64,000 bases of DNA from DATKBT01 sp035546295 (GCA_035546295.1 DATKBT010000070.1:124001-188000); one strand, 5' to 3'; positions 25,814 to 34,810 are shown, counted from the stretch's first letter. Notes: generated by a model from the letters alone, not told the origin. Program-made: numbers and translations.

Positions 25814-28648
25814 ATGACGACGACTCGCCTCCTCGACACCGACGTGCTCCCGCTCCTCGATCCGTCCCGGTCCGCGGCGGTCCTCCCGGTCCTGCTCCAG
25901 CTCGCGCTGGGCGCCGCGCTGCTGGTAGCGATCACGGCGCTCGGCTGCCGGATCGCGCGCACCGCCTCGATGCGGCACCTCCTCTGGTCGGCGGCGATGG
26001 TGTCGCTCCTCGCGCTGCCGGTCCTTCGGGTCGTGGTGCCGACCGCGGCGGCGATTCGGCTGCCGGCGCCGCTGGCTGTCGCGAACGGCCAGGGACCGGC
26101 CGCCAACACTCCGGCGACGATCACCGAGCGATCGCACCGGCAACCGGCCGCCAACACAGCCGCCGTCGTGGAAGCGCCGCGGGCTGCCGGCCCGGCTCGC
26201 GCGGCGCACGTCCTGCCCGACGCGGCGCCATCCCTGCCTCTCGACAATGACTCCGCCGAATCCGACTCCGCCCAATCCGACTCCGCCGAATCCGCGAGTC
26301 TCGGCGTCACCGGCAGCTCCGACCTCGTGACCGCCTCCCCCCGCCCGACGTCTCGGCGAGACGCCACGATCACGCTCGCCCGCCTGATCGCTCTCGGCTG
26401 GCCGGTCGCCTTCGCCGCGCTCTGGCTGCTCGGCACCGTGACCCTCCTCCTGGGGCTCGGGCGCGGGCTGCTGCGACGCCGCCGGCTGCTCCGCTCCTCC
26501 CTCCCCTGCTTCGGCCCCTGCTCCGGCCCCTGCTCCCTACCGGTCTCCGAGATCGAGCTCGACCGTTGGCTCGAGAGCGCCGGTTCGACGGATCGTCGAC
26601 CCCGGTTGCGGCTCACCGATGCCATCGAGATCCCGATCACCTGGGGCCATCTCCGCCCCGTGGTCCTGCTCCCGATGGGCGCCACCGACTGGAGCGCGCA
26701 CCGGCTCCGCCACGTCCTCCTCCACGAGCTGGCGCACGCGCATCGCGCCGATGCCGCCTGGAACACGCTCGCCCGCCTCGTGCGGGCGCTCTACTGGCCG
26801 CTCCCCTTCGTCTGGTGGGCCGAGTCGCGCCTGATCGCCGAGAGCGAGCTGGCCTGCGACGACCACGTAGTGCGCGCCGGTGTGGCGCCGGCCCGCTACG
26901 CGCAGGAGCTCATCGGGTTCGCGCGCGAGGTCGGCGGCCGCCTCCCCGAGCCGGTCGCCGCGATGGCGCGTCGCTCCGGCCTCCACCAGCGGGTGCAGGC
27001 GGTGCTCGACGATCGGCGCGATCGCTCCGCACCTCGAGTCACGACGATCACGGCGGTCCTGGCGATCTCGTGCGGCCTGGTGGCGCCCCTGGTGGCCTCG
27101 GTGCGCATCGCCGCACCGGGCTCGCTGTCGGTCGAGGAGCTCGCCGAGCAGGAGCTGGCGGGCGCGTTCGAGGCATCGGCCCGCAGCGCAACGATCGTCG
27201 CGGGCGAGATAGCGAGCAGCTCGAGCGGCACCAGTCCGGTCGCGGCCCAGGGCGAGAGCTCACGAGGCGGCTCGGTCGAGGCGAGCCTGAGCCGCACCTA
27301 CGACGACGAGGACGACGAGGTCCTGCCCGGCTGCGGGCCGCTGCGCAGCACCCAGATCCAGCGCCGCAACGATCACTACCAGTACGAGCTCGAGGCGGAG
27401 GACTGCCGCTTCGAGATCGAGCTCGACGGAGAGCTCGAGATCGCCGACGACGAGCGGAGCATCGCGCGGGTCGGTCGAGGAGCGCGGATGGACTATCGCG
27501 AGGAGGTCGGTGGCACCGATCGCCGGTTGATCGTCGAGGCCGGCGGCGACTCGACACCCCGGTACTCGTTCTCGGTCGGCGGCCGCAACCGGGACTTCGA
27601 CGCCGAGGCGCGTACCTGGCTCGCCGAGCGCCTTCCCTTCCTGCTGCGCGTCACCGGTTGGCAGGCGGAGGAGAGGGTCGGCCGCATCCTGGCCCGTTCC
27701 GGCGTCGACGGGTTGTTCGACGAGATCCTTCTGATCCCGAGCGACCACGTCAGCCGGCTCTACCTGACTCATGGGCTCGAGCAGGCCGACCTCGACACCA
27801 CTGAGCTGCGACGATGGGTCGAGCTCGCGGCCGCCACGATCGGCTCCGACTTCGAGCTCGCCGAGGCGCTCTCGCAGCTCCCGCCGGAGGCGCTCGACGA
27901 GCCGAGCATCCAGACCGCCTTCGCGCGCGCCGCCGAGACGATCGGCTCCGACTTCGAGCTCCGGCGCACGCTGGCGACGCTGCTGGCGAAGAGCGACCTG
28001 AGCCCCGAGGTGCTCGACACGATCCTGGAGGCCGCGCTGACCATCGGCTCCGACTTCGAGGCGGCCGAGCTGATCGTGGCGCTGCTGCGCCGCTACCCCG
28101 CCGGCCACCCCATCCCCGACACCTTCTTCGAGGTCGCCGCCACCATCGGCTCCGACTTCGAGCTCCGGCGGTCGCTCGACGCCTTCGTCCAGCGCGGCGA
28201 CGTCCAGAGCGGACACGTCGCGCAGGATGATCGCGGGCGCTGGGCCGACCAGCTCGACGCGGTGCTCGAGTCCGCCTCGAGCATCGGCTCGGACTTCGAA
28301 GCGGTCGAGCTCCTGATCGCGACCGCGCGCCGCTACCCCGAAGGGCGCGAGCTCCCCGACGTCTACTTCGACATCGCCAAGGACGTCGGCTCCGACTTCG
28401 AGCTGCACCGCGCCCTCAGTGCGGCGTTCGAGCGCGACCTGTCGGCGGAGGGCCTCGAGCGTCTGCTGCGGACCGCGCGCGGCATCGGCTCGGACTTCGA
28501 GCTCGCCGAGCTGCTGATTCGGGTCGAGCGCCGCTACGCCCTGGAGGGCAACGCCCGTTCGGCCTTCGACGACGCGCTCGCGACGCTCTCGGGCCACGAA
28601 CGCCGCCGGGTCGAGGAGTCGAGCCGCCGGTCAGAGGCCCCGCAGTAA
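25814..28648 (+). CDS. BlaR1-like M56 membrane peptidase with C-terminal G-S-D-F-E repeats
   Basis: This 944-residue partner of the upstream repressor has an N terminus with membrane helices (about 22-85 and 190-220), separated by a Ser/Asp-Ala linker made from an in-frame tandem repeat. The M56 metallopeptidase domain carries H304-E-L-A-H308 and the downstream E-S-E-L-A-C-D-D, both needed for zinc and catalysis. A helix near 415-435 follows, then a secreted-looking region with acidic and aromatic residues. From about residue 675 to 910 there are seven repeats of roughly 30-40 residues, each with G-S-D-F-E followed by L or A and a helix. Such helical repeats replace the beta-lactam sensor domain of classical BlaR1, so the signal is probably not a beta-lactam. 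Confidence 0.9.
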   Translation: MTTTRLLDTDVLPLLDPSRSAAVLPVLLQLALGAALLVAITALGCRIARTASMRHLLWSAAMVSLLALPVLRVVVPTAAAIRLPAPLAVANGQGPAANTPATITERSHRQPAANTAAVVEAPRAAGPARAAHVLPDAAPSLPLDNDSAESDSAQSDSAESASLGVTGSSDLVTASPRPTSRRDATITLARLIALGWPVAFAALWLLGTVTLLLGLGRGLLRRRRLLRSSLPCFGPCSGPCSLPVSEIELDRWLESAGSTDRRPRLRLTDAIEIPITWGHLRPVVLLPMGATDWSAHRLRHVLLHELAHAHRADAAWNTLARLVRALYWPLPFVWWAESRLIAESELACDDHVVRAGVAPARYAQELIGFAREVGGRLPEPVAAMARRSGLHQRVQAVLDDRRDRSAPRVTTITAVLAISCGLVAPLVASVRIAAPGSLSVEELAEQELAGAFEASARSATIVAGEIASSSSGTSPVAAQGESSRGGSVEASLSRTYDDEDDEVLPGCGPLRSTQIQRRNDHYQYELEAEDCRFEIELDGELEIADDERSIARVGRGARMDYREEVGGTDRRLIVEAGGDSTPRYSFSVGGRNRDFDAEARTWLAERLPFLLRVTGWQAEERVGRILARSGVDGLFDEILLIPSDHVSRLYLTHGLEQADLDTTELRRWVELAAATIGSDFELAEALSQLPPEALDEPSIQTAFARAAETIGSDFELRRTLATLLAKSDLSPEVLDTILEAALTIGSDFEAAELIVALLRRYPAGHPIPDTFFEVAATIGSDFELRRSLDAFVQRGDVQSGHVAQDDRGRWADQLDAVLESASSIGSDFEAVELLIATARRYPEGRELPDVYFDIAKDVGSDFELHRALSAAFERDLSAEGLERLLRTARGIGSDFELAELLIRVERRYALEGNARSAFDDALATLSGHERRRVEESSRRSEAPQ

Positions 28649-28817
28649 CGGTTCACGCCCGCCCCGCCGGAAGCGGTCGATCGACACCGTAGGCACATTC
28701 CACGCTTTCGGGTCGCGCTCGGCGAGGATCCGTTCTATCTCTCGCGCACCGACCTCCATCGGCGCGCTACGGCAAGCTCGTGGAGGGCTCTGGTGGACAC
28801 GTGGGAGGGAGAATGGG

Positions 28818-28961
28818 ATGCGTCCTCGCTGTGCATGGTGCGTCGTGCTGATGAACCCGTTCGTCTCGACCCCGCTCGCAGTGGTCGACCTCCTCGATCG
28901 GCTGGTCGAGCGGGTCGGAGAGCTGGCGGCGGCGCCAGAGCTCGAGCCGGCAACGGCATGA
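28818..28961 (+). CDS. Possible small protein with strong ribosome-binding site
   Basis: This is a 47-codon frame (M-R-P-R-C-A-W-C-V-V-L-M, then P-L-A-V-V-D-L-L-D-R-L-V-E-R-V), with GGGAGGGAG seven bases before the ATG. It could be a short amphipathic protein. It sits alone in the 426-base gap between the M56 and cupin genes. The rest of this gap shows nothing convincing. It may also be a remnant of a longer gene. Confidence 0.28.
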   Translation: MRPRCAWCVVLMNPFVSTPLAVVDLLDRLVERVGELAAAPELEPATA

Positions 28962-29074
28962 GGGTGGCGGGCGAGCGCCATCATGCCGGCCGAGCGCCGG
29001 CGACCGCGCGACAGCCAACGATTCGCCGACCAGCGGTCCGACGCCAGGCGGCCAGCGAGTAGCATGCGAGAACG

Positions 29075-29797
29075 ATGAGGATCCATGCCGACCTGACGAT
29101 CCCCGCCATCGTCCGCTCCAACGAGCTCCCCTGGACCCCTTCGCCGATGCGCGGAGTCGACCGTCGGATGCTCGAGCGCGATGGCGAGGAGGTGGCGCGG
29201 GCGACGAGCCTGGTCCGCTACGCGCCGCACAGCCGCTTCTCGCAGCACGTGCATGGTGGCGGCGAGGAGCTGCTGGTCCTCGAAGGAGCCTTCTCGGACG
29301 AGCACGGCGAGTTCCCGGCAGGGAGCTACCTGCGGAATCCGGTCAGCAGCTCCCACTCTCCCCGGAGCGAGGACGGCTGCGTTCTGTTCGTCAAGCTGCA
29401 CTGGATGCACGCCGACGACCGCCAGGTGGTGCGCGCGCGACTGGACGAGCAGGCCGCCAAGGCCTGGAAGACCATCGAGCAGGAGCACACCGGCAGCGTG
29501 TCGCTCTGCCGCCTCCACGCCTTCCGCGAAGAGTCGACCTCGGTCTGCCGGCTCGAGCCCGGCTCGACGGTCGAGGGTTGGGCGGCGCCCGACGGCCTCG
29601 AGCTGCTGGTCCTCGCCGGCGCCTGCCAGGTCGAGCGCCAGAAGCTCGGCCGCCACGGCTGGGCTCGCATGCCGGCGGGCTGCGCACCGCGGATCGAGTC
29701 GGTGGACGGAGCGTTCCTGCTGCTGAAGCAGGGGCACCTGCGCTCGCCGCCGCCGCTGCCGAAGTCGCAGCCACGGCTGGCCGGGCGTCGGCCGTAA
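29075..29797 (+). CDS. Double-cupin protein, ChrR-like
   Basis: This 240-residue soluble protein has two cupin barrels. The first (about 35-110) has the metal-ligand pattern F-S-Q-H-V-H-G-G-G-E-E-L-L-V-L-E-G with G-S-Y-L-R-N-P and a late H-S-P motif. The second (about 140-225), with G-L-E-L-L-V-L-A-G-A, lacks the His pair and is probably structural. This resembles the ChrR cupin family of anti-sigma factors and related dioxygenase-like proteins, but the N-terminal anti-sigma zinc domain is missing. The function is therefore a metal-binding cupin of unknown substrate. The next gene (VOC protein) starts 53 bases later on the same strand. Confidence 0.8.
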   Translation: MRIHADLTIPAIVRSNELPWTPSPMRGVDRRMLERDGEEVARATSLVRYAPHSRFSQHVHGGGEELLVLEGAFSDEHGEFPAGSYLRNPVSSSHSPRSEDGCVLFVKLHWMHADDRQVVRARLDEQAAKAWKTIEQEHTGSVSLCRLHAFREESTSVCRLEPGSTVEGWAAPDGLELLVLAGACQVERQKLGRHGWARMPAGCAPRIESVDGAFLLLKQGHLRSPPPLPKSQPRLAGRRP

Positions 29798-29850
29798 CCG
29801 GAGGATCGCCCCCGAACGAGCCGGGCCGGGGAGCCCGCTATGCTCGCGCG

Positions 29851-30780
29851 ATGTCCGAGCCGCTGGTGCACTCTCTCGACCACATCGTCCTGCGCGTGCG
29901 CGACCTCGACGCCGCGACCGAGCACTACCGGCTCCTGCTCGGACGCGCACCCTCATGGCGCGGAGAGCACCCGCAATGGGGTACGCGCAACTCGTTGTTC
30001 CGGCTCGAGAACACCTACGTCGAGCTGCTCAGCGCGCCCGAGTCCGGCCACGGAGCCTTCGCGCTCGCTCCCGGCGAGCCGGCCGAGGGCGCCTCCATGC
30101 TCGCGTTCGGCGTCGCCGACGGCGAGACCTTCCGCCGCGAGGCGGAGGAGCGAGGGCTGCGCCCGGCGCAGCCGCAGCCGGGGCGCGGAGCCAACCTCGA
30201 CACTGGCGCAGTGCGCGAGTGGGTCAACGTGTTCCTGCCCCGAGACGCCACCCACGGCGCGCGTCTGTTCGCGATCGAGCACCGTTCGCCGCCGCAGGCC
30301 CTGCCGCCGGCCGAGACGACGACGGTCGAGGGCGGCGCCGTGAACGAGGCGGCGGCCGTCCACGCCGTCGATCACGTCGTGATCCGGAGCCGGGACGGCG
30401 ACCGCGCTCGGCGGCTCTACGGCGACGTCCTCGGCATCCGGCTCGCCCTCGATCGATCGTTCCCGGAGTGGGGGGCGCGTCTCCTGTTCTTCCAGCTCGG
30501 GGCGGGCGCGCGCGCCGTCACTGTCGAGATCGCCGCCCCGGTCCGGCCGCGGGACGAGGCTCCGAGCGCTCCTGCCGCCGAGGCGCCAAACGACGACTTC
30601 TTCTGGGGCGTCTCCTACCGGGTCGCGGACGCCGACGCGGCGAAGGCGCGTCTCGCCGCCAGCGGGATCGAGACCAGCGAAGTGCGCGACGGGCGCAAGC
30701 CCGGAACCCGCGTGCTCACGGTCAAGAGCGAGACCCACGGTGTCCCGACCCTCCTCCTCGAGCCGGCGAGCCACGGCTGA
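29851..30780 (+). CDS. Two-domain VOC (glyoxalase/dioxygenase superfamily) protein
   Basis: This 309-residue protein has two vicinal-oxygen-chelate domains. Domain 1 (about 8-150) starts L-D-H-I-V-L-R-V-R-D-L-D-A-A and has N-T-Y-V-E-L-L-S. Domain 2 (about 168-305) starts V-D-H-V-V-I-R-S-R-D-G-D-R-A and ends V-P-T-L-L-L-E-P. The His and Glu ligands typical of each half-site are visible, so metal binding is likely. Members act as dioxygenases, glyoxalases, resistance proteins or epimerases, and the reaction is not determined. The start is ATG 29851; the frame is open further upstream but lies within the cupin gene. It is probably co-transcribed with the cupin protein. Confidence 0.82.
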   Translation: MSEPLVHSLDHIVLRVRDLDAATEHYRLLLGRAPSWRGEHPQWGTRNSLFRLENTYVELLSAPESGHGAFALAPGEPAEGASMLAFGVADGETFRREAEERGLRPAQPQPGRGANLDTGAVREWVNVFLPRDATHGARLFAIEHRSPPQALPPAETTTVEGGAVNEAAAVHAVDHVVIRSRDGDRARRLYGDVLGIRLALDRSFPEWGARLLFFQLGAGARAVTVEIAAPVRPRDEAPSAPAAEAPNDDFFWGVSYRVADADAAKARLAASGIETSEVRDGRKPGTRVLTVKSETHGVPTLLLEPASHG

Positions 30781-30840
30781 CGCGCGCGGAGGCGGGCGAC
30801 GGGCAAGGCCGCCGGCGACCGCGCCGCGCCGCGCCCGGGA

Positions 30841-31905
30841 TCAGACCTCGCGCCGAAAGCAGGACACGAGACGCCGGCGTTCCGCGTCGTAACCCTCCCA
30901 CTTCTCGGCCGGCAGCAGATCGTGGTCGACCGGCGTGAAGCCGAGGCCCCGGAACCAAGACCCGACACGCTCCGAAGTCGTGCAGGCGTAGACGAAGGCG
31001 AGATTGCGGTCGCGGGCGCGCTTGACGGCGAAGCGCACCAGGTGCGCGCCCAGGCCCTGCCCCGTGAATCGGGTCACGGTGTAAAGACTCGCCACCTCGC
31101 CTCCTCGGGCGCCGGGCGGCACGATCAGGGCTCCGATCCCGGCGAGATGACGCCCTTCGACGAAGGCGCCGAAGGAATCGGGCAGCAGCCGGTCGATGGC
31201 TTCGGGGCTGCGCGGCGCGAGGAACCTCTCCGCGACGCCGCGCGCGATGAGGTCGTCGGCAGCGTCGTAGTCGTCGAGGCCGAGACGGCGCACGACGACG
31301 TAGCGCTCGCGGGTGAACAGCGTCCCCGACCCCGAGTAGGTGAACAGCTCGTCGTGCATCCCGGCCGGCGTGCACAGGTTGACGTTGGGCACCCCCACCT
31401 GCAGCAGGCGCTCGATCTCGAAGAGGATCTGCCGCAGCTCCGGGACAGCCTCCGCGCGGATCGACTCCAGCTCGTCGAGATCGACGAAGGGGCGCCGCCG
31501 GCCAGCGGCGTCGGCGACGCCGTCGAGATCGGCCAGACGAACGACCTTGTGGAGCGCGAGCCGGGCCGCCACGTCGAGCAGAGTCTCGAAAGCAGCCTGC
31601 TCGGACTCGACCACGACCCGGCCACGCTCCCGCAGCTCGCGCCAGACGGTCCCCTCGAGCCTCGCTGTGCCGCTGGGGATCACCTGGCAATCGAAGGCAG
31701 CGAGCCGCCTGCCCGGCGAGGCGACCGCGATCACCCAGGTCGCGTTGCCGCGGAGCTCGTCGAAGACACGGAGCAGCTCCCGGTCAACGTCCTCGACCGC
31801 CGGAGGCAGCAGCACCCCGACCGTGCGCCCGCGAAACTCGCGGAGGTAGAAGCCTTTCTCGGAGAAGCCCCCGACCGGCTCGACGGTGGAGTGGAGCTCG
31901 CTCAT
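30841..31905 (-). CDS. N-acetylglutamate synthase-like protein (amino-acid-kinase fold plus GNAT)
   Basis: This 354-residue protein has the two-part build of ArgA-type N-acetylglutamate synthase, the first step of arginine synthesis. Residues about 1-210 resemble the amino-acid kinase fold: Y-L-R-E-F-R-G-R-T-V-G-V-L-L at the start, A-L-H-K-V-V-R-L-A-D-L-D-G-V, and the link V-P-N-V-N-L-C-T-P-A-G-M-H-D-E-L-F-T. The last of these mirrors the family's H-x-L-L-x-E-L-F-T segment. Residues 225-354 form a GNAT domain with G-G-E-V-A-S-L-Y-T-V and the acetyl-CoA loop F-T-G-Q-G-L-G-A-H-L. The N-terminal domain is shorter than in E. coli ArgA and lacks a glycine-rich kinase motif, as expected of a regulatory domain. 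ATG 31905 follows GGAGGG closely. No other arginine gene is nearby. Confidence 0.75.
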   Translation of the reverse strand: MSELHSTVEPVGGFSEKGFYLREFRGRTVGVLLPPAVEDVDRELLRVFDELRGNATWVIAVASPGRRLAAFDCQVIPSGTARLEGTVWRELRERGRVVVESEQAAFETLLDVAARLALHKVVRLADLDGVADAAGRRRPFVDLDELESIRAEAVPELRQILFEIERLLQVGVPNVNLCTPAGMHDELFTYSGSGTLFTRERYVVVRRLGLDDYDAADDLIARGVAERFLAPRSPEAIDRLLPDSFGAFVEGRHLAGIGALIVPPGARGGEVASLYTVTRFTGQGLGAHLVRFAVKRARDRNLAFVYACTTSERVGSWFRGLGFTPVDHDLLPAEKWEGYDAERRRLVSCFRREV

Positions 31906-32055
31906 CCCTCCGGCGTCTCGGCGTGCCCGGCTCGCCGTGCCACGAGCCGGAGAGCGAGACAAAGCCTGGGCATGGGGCCGGCCTCGACCCGGTAGTGCAG
32001 AGAACGCGGAGCCTCCGGCCACCGCCGAAGAGCATCGCGAAAGCAGATCTCGAAG

Positions 32056-32085
32056 AGATAAGTCATGATAACACAACAAGTTACG
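32056..32085 (-). promoter_or_regulatory. AT-rich promoter-like island upstream of the synthase gene
   Basis: In a window that is otherwise about 70% GC, 32056-32085 is mostly A/T. On the minus strand it holds TTGTTG, TATCAT and TTATCT words. It lies about 150 bases before the N-acetylglutamate synthase-like start. Spacing between the -35-like and -10-like words is not ideal, so this is a position-based call. Confidence 0.3.
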
Positions 32086-32160
32086 TCGAGGCAAAGATCG
32101 TTCACGACGCCCGCCTGCCGCCCCGTGTGCCGGCCGTGAGCCCGCCAGCCAGCCGGCTCG

Positions 32161-33450
32161 TCAATCTCCGGACGAAGGGACCAGCTCCCAACGGCGAAGC
32201 CCGTCGTAGTCCTTGACCAGGAGCGCGTGGTCGAGCAGCGCCGGGTGTGACCACATCCAGCTCTCGCCGACTTCGTAGCCGGCGAGGACCGTGAACGTGT
32301 CCGCGGCCGCGTCGACGACCTCCATTTCGGCGCTGTCGCGCACCACCAGGACCAGCGGACCCGCCGCGATCAGGTAGGCGTTCTCGCCCTGCCGTGGCGG
32401 CCCAGACCACACCAGCTCGCCGCTGGCAGGATCGATCGCCACCACCTGCCCCTTGTTGCGCACCGAGAAGCCCACGAGCCGGCCGCCGGCGAGCACCGGG
32501 CTCGAGAACTGAAAGTGCGCCTCGTCGTTCGACCAGGCCAGCTCGGCCGCGAAGCCGTCTCCGCTCCGGACCACACGATACGCCTCCACCGGCCTCTGAT
32601 CCGACGAGACGATGACCAGGCCGTCGTGGATCACGGGTGTCACCGACGCGGTGTCGAAGCTGACCTGGTAGGGGACCTCCCAGAGCAGCTCGCCGCTCGC
32701 CGGATCGAATCCGACCAGGCGTCGCTGCGTGAAGCTCACCACCTGCGCGCGCCCGGCCAGCTCGGCGACGATGCCCGAGCCGTAGGCAGGTCCGTCGGCG
32801 GTCGCCACCCGCCAGCGATCCTCACCGGTGGCGGGCTCGAATGCATGCAGAGCCCCCTCGCCCGGTCCCCCCAGATGGACGATCAGCCGGCCGCCGGCGA
32901 TCAGCGGCGACTGGGACGTGCCGTAGAACGGCTGCGGGCGCTTGAAGGCGTCGTCGAAGGACCGCTGCCATACGATCTCGCCGGTCTCGGCGCTCCAGGC
33001 AGTGAGCTTCTGGCGGATGCCCAGGGTGAAGACTCGGCCTTCGTGCACGACCGGCGTCGAGAACGGACCCTTGTCGTGGCGCGCGACGATGGTCAGCGGT
33101 GTGAACGCCTGCACGTAGCCGTTGCGCCAGAACACTTCGCCGGAGTCCGCGTCGAGCGCCACCAGCGACTCCTGGTCGCCGTCGCGGGTGAAGACGTAGA
33201 CGCGTCCACCGGCGACCACCGGCGACGCGTCGCCCGGGCCGACCACGGTGTGCCAGCCGAGGGCGAGCTCGCTCGGCCACTCGGCCGGCGGCTCGAAGCC
33301 CTCGACCGAGCCAGTGCGGCCGGGACCGCGCCACTGCGGCCAGTCTTCGGCCGGCAGCGCGACCGCAAGGAAGATCGAGACCAGCAGCGAAGCGGCGAAG
33401 ACGCGCGGCGGGCGAGGGCGGACGACGAGGCGGGGTTCAGTGCTCGACAT
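32161..33450 (-). CDS. Secreted PQQ-like beta-propeller protein
   Basis: This protein of about 429 residues has a signal peptide (about 15-35) followed by W-P-Q-W-R-G-P-G-R-T-G, the usual opening of PQQ-binding-like repeat proteins. At least five propeller blades contain A-L-D-A-D-S-G-E-V-F-W, A-W-S-A-E-T-G-E-I-V-W, F-E-P-A-T-G-E-D-R-W, F-D-P-A-S-G-E-L-L-W and I-D-P-A-S-G-E-L-V-W. Catalytic residues of quinoprotein dehydrogenases (Glu/Asp with calcium, Cys pair) are not seen, so it is more likely a binding or scaffold propeller. ATG 33450 is used; a GTG at 33471 would lengthen the N terminus. It faces away from the RidA gene. Confidence 0.85.
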   Translation of the reverse strand: MSSTEPRLVVRPRPPRVFAASLLVSIFLAVALPAEDWPQWRGPGRTGSVEGFEPPAEWPSELALGWHTVVGPGDASPVVAGGRVYVFTRDGDQESLVALDADSGEVFWRNGYVQAFTPLTIVARHDKGPFSTPVVHEGRVFTLGIRQKLTAWSAETGEIVWQRSFDDAFKRPQPFYGTSQSPLIAGGRLIVHLGGPGEGALHAFEPATGEDRWRVATADGPAYGSGIVAELAGRAQVVSFTQRRLVGFDPASGELLWEVPYQVSFDTASVTPVIHDGLVIVSSDQRPVEAYRVVRSGDGFAAELAWSNDEAHFQFSSPVLAGGRLVGFSVRNKGQVVAIDPASGELVWSGPPRQGENAYLIAAGPLVLVVRDSAEMEVVDAAADTFTVLAGYEVGESWMWSHPALLDHALLVKDYDGLRRWELVPSSGD

Positions 33451-33509
33451 GGGCGAGCATGCTATCCGCACCGCACGGAGAGACCGGAAGCGCGTAGCAT
33501 CCTCCGCCG

Positions 33510-33938
33510 ATGAAGACCCACCGAATCCCGGGGGCCCCGGTCGCGATCGGCCCCTACTCCCACGCGGTGTCGACCGGTTCGCTGGTCTTCTGCTCGGGGC
33601 AGACCCCGCTCGATCCCGACACCATGGAGCTGGCCGGAGTCACCATCGAAGAGCAGACCGAGCGCGTGCTCGACAACCTCGAGCTCGTGCTCGACGGCCT
33701 CGGGCTGGGGCTCGGCGATGTCGTCAAGACCAACGTCTACCTGCGCTCGATGGAGGATTTCGCGGGCATGAACGCCGTCTACGCCCGTCGTTTCAGAGAG
33801 CATCGACCGGCGCGCACCACGGTCGCGGTGCGCGCGAACCCGCTCGACGCACTGGTCGAGATCGAGTGCGTGGCCGAGCGCACGAACGGCGCGTCGGCTC
33901 AGGGGGGCACGCAGGCCGAGGCCTCGGACGCGAGATAG
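33510..33938 (+). CDS. RidA/YjgF/UK114-family enamine-imine deaminase
   Basis: This 142-residue protein covers the complete RidA domain (about 5-128) with a short, variable tail. The signature P-A-R-T-T-V-A-V-R keeps the Arg that contacts the substrate carboxylate, and V-E-I-E-C-V-A follows at the expected place. Early motifs A-I-G-P-Y-S-H-A-V and C-S-G-Q-T-P-L-D also fit. RidA proteins hydrolyse reactive 2-aminoacrylate and other enamines and protect PLP enzymes, probably as cytoplasmic trimers. The last 13 codons overlap the end of the convergent DUF1080 gene, so the two transcripts are partly complementary. Confidence 0.9.
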   Translation: MKTHRIPGAPVAIGPYSHAVSTGSLVFCSGQTPLDPDTMELAGVTIEEQTERVLDNLELVLDGLGLGLGDVVKTNVYLRSMEDFAGMNAVYARRFREHRPARTTVAVRANPLDALVEIECVAERTNGASAQGGTQAEASDAR

Positions 33939-34810
33939 TACGGCCGGTAGCTCGACGACGACGGATCGGTGCAGCCGCGCAGCTCGAGCAGCTCGACCCT
34001 GCGGAGCTCGATCGGGTGGCTCTCCGACTGGAGCGCGATCCAGCCGTCGCCGAGCATCTGGCCGTCTTCCTTGACCGCGGGATCGAAGCCGGCGACGACT
34101 CCGCCGCCGACTTGGGGGCGCTGGTACGTCAGGACCACGTCGCCGTCGACGCGATGCTCGATCCGCTCGTTGCCGAGAACGACGATCTCGACTCGGGCCC
34201 ACTCCCCCGGCGCCACCGTGCGCGACGACGATTCGACGCAGTGCTGGACGACCAGCTCGCCGTCGCGCTCGACGTGGGTACCGGGGGTACAGAGGTTGGC
34301 GGTCGGACGCCGCTCACCGGCGTCGCCGGCGAGCAGCTGGGCCTCGATCGAGATCGGGAAGTCCTGGTCCCGCAGCATCGACTCGGGCGACTGGGAGTGG
34401 ACCATGACCCCGCTGTTCATGCGCGCCCAGGCGGGCGCATCGGGGAGCTGGGCGCCGACGAAGCGGACCTCGACCGCGATCACGTAGTGGGAGCGCGGCT
34501 CGCGCCAGAACAGGTGGCCGAACCGCTCGTCGAACGCGTCGTAGCCGTCGTACCGCACGACCAGCTTCCCGTCGTCGACCCGGAAAGTCCGCAGCGGATC
34601 GTCGCCGAGCTGGCGCCCGCGGATCTTGGGAGTCCACCCCTCCAGGCTTTCTCCGTCGAAGAGCTGGATCCAGTCGCCGGCCGGGGCGTCGGTCCAGGGC
34701 GTCGGCTGGGCGAGCAGGGTCGATCCGCTCGCGACCACGGTCGCGGTCGCGGTCACGGTCACGGTCACGGTCAACGCGCGCTGCGCGAGCTCGACGACGA
34801 GTGCTCTCAT
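33899..34810 (-). CDS. Exported DUF1080 (3-keto-disaccharide hydrolase-like) protein
   Basis: This 303-residue protein has a signal peptide followed by a single concanavalin-like beta-sandwich typical of DUF1080: W-I-Q-L-F-D-G-E-S-L-E-G-W-T-P-K near the start, then N-S-G-V-M-V-H-S-Q and I-S-I-E-A-Q-L. The last part has W-I-A-L-Q-S-E-S-H-P-I-E-L-R-R-V-E-L. Some family members hydrolyse 3-keto-glycosides. The signal region contains T-V-T-V-T-V-T-A-T-A-T-V-V, encoded by GGTCAC/GGTCGC hexamers, an in-frame microsatellite. A putative ribosome-binding site GGAGCC lies five bases before ATG 34810. The 3' end overlaps the RidA gene by 40 bases. Confidence 0.85.
   Translation of the reverse strand: MRALVVELAQRALTVTVTVTATATVVASGSTLLAQPTPWTDAPAGDWIQLFDGESLEGWTPKIRGRQLGDDPLRTFRVDDGKLVVRYDGYDAFDERFGHLFWREPRSHYVIAVEVRFVGAQLPDAPAWARMNSGVMVHSQSPESMLRDQDFPISIEAQLLAGDAGERRPTANLCTPGTHVERDGELVVQHCVESSSRTVAPGEWARVEIVVLGNERIEHRVDGDVVLTYQRPQVGGGVVAGFDPAVKEDGQMLGDGWIALQSESHPIELRRVELLELRGCTDPSSSSYRPYYLASEASACVPP

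Noticed and set aside
28631..28759. 42-codon minus frame with M-E-V-G-A-R-E-I-E-R-I-L
   Set aside because: It is plausible in composition but overlaps the end of the M56 gene and has no ribosome-binding site.
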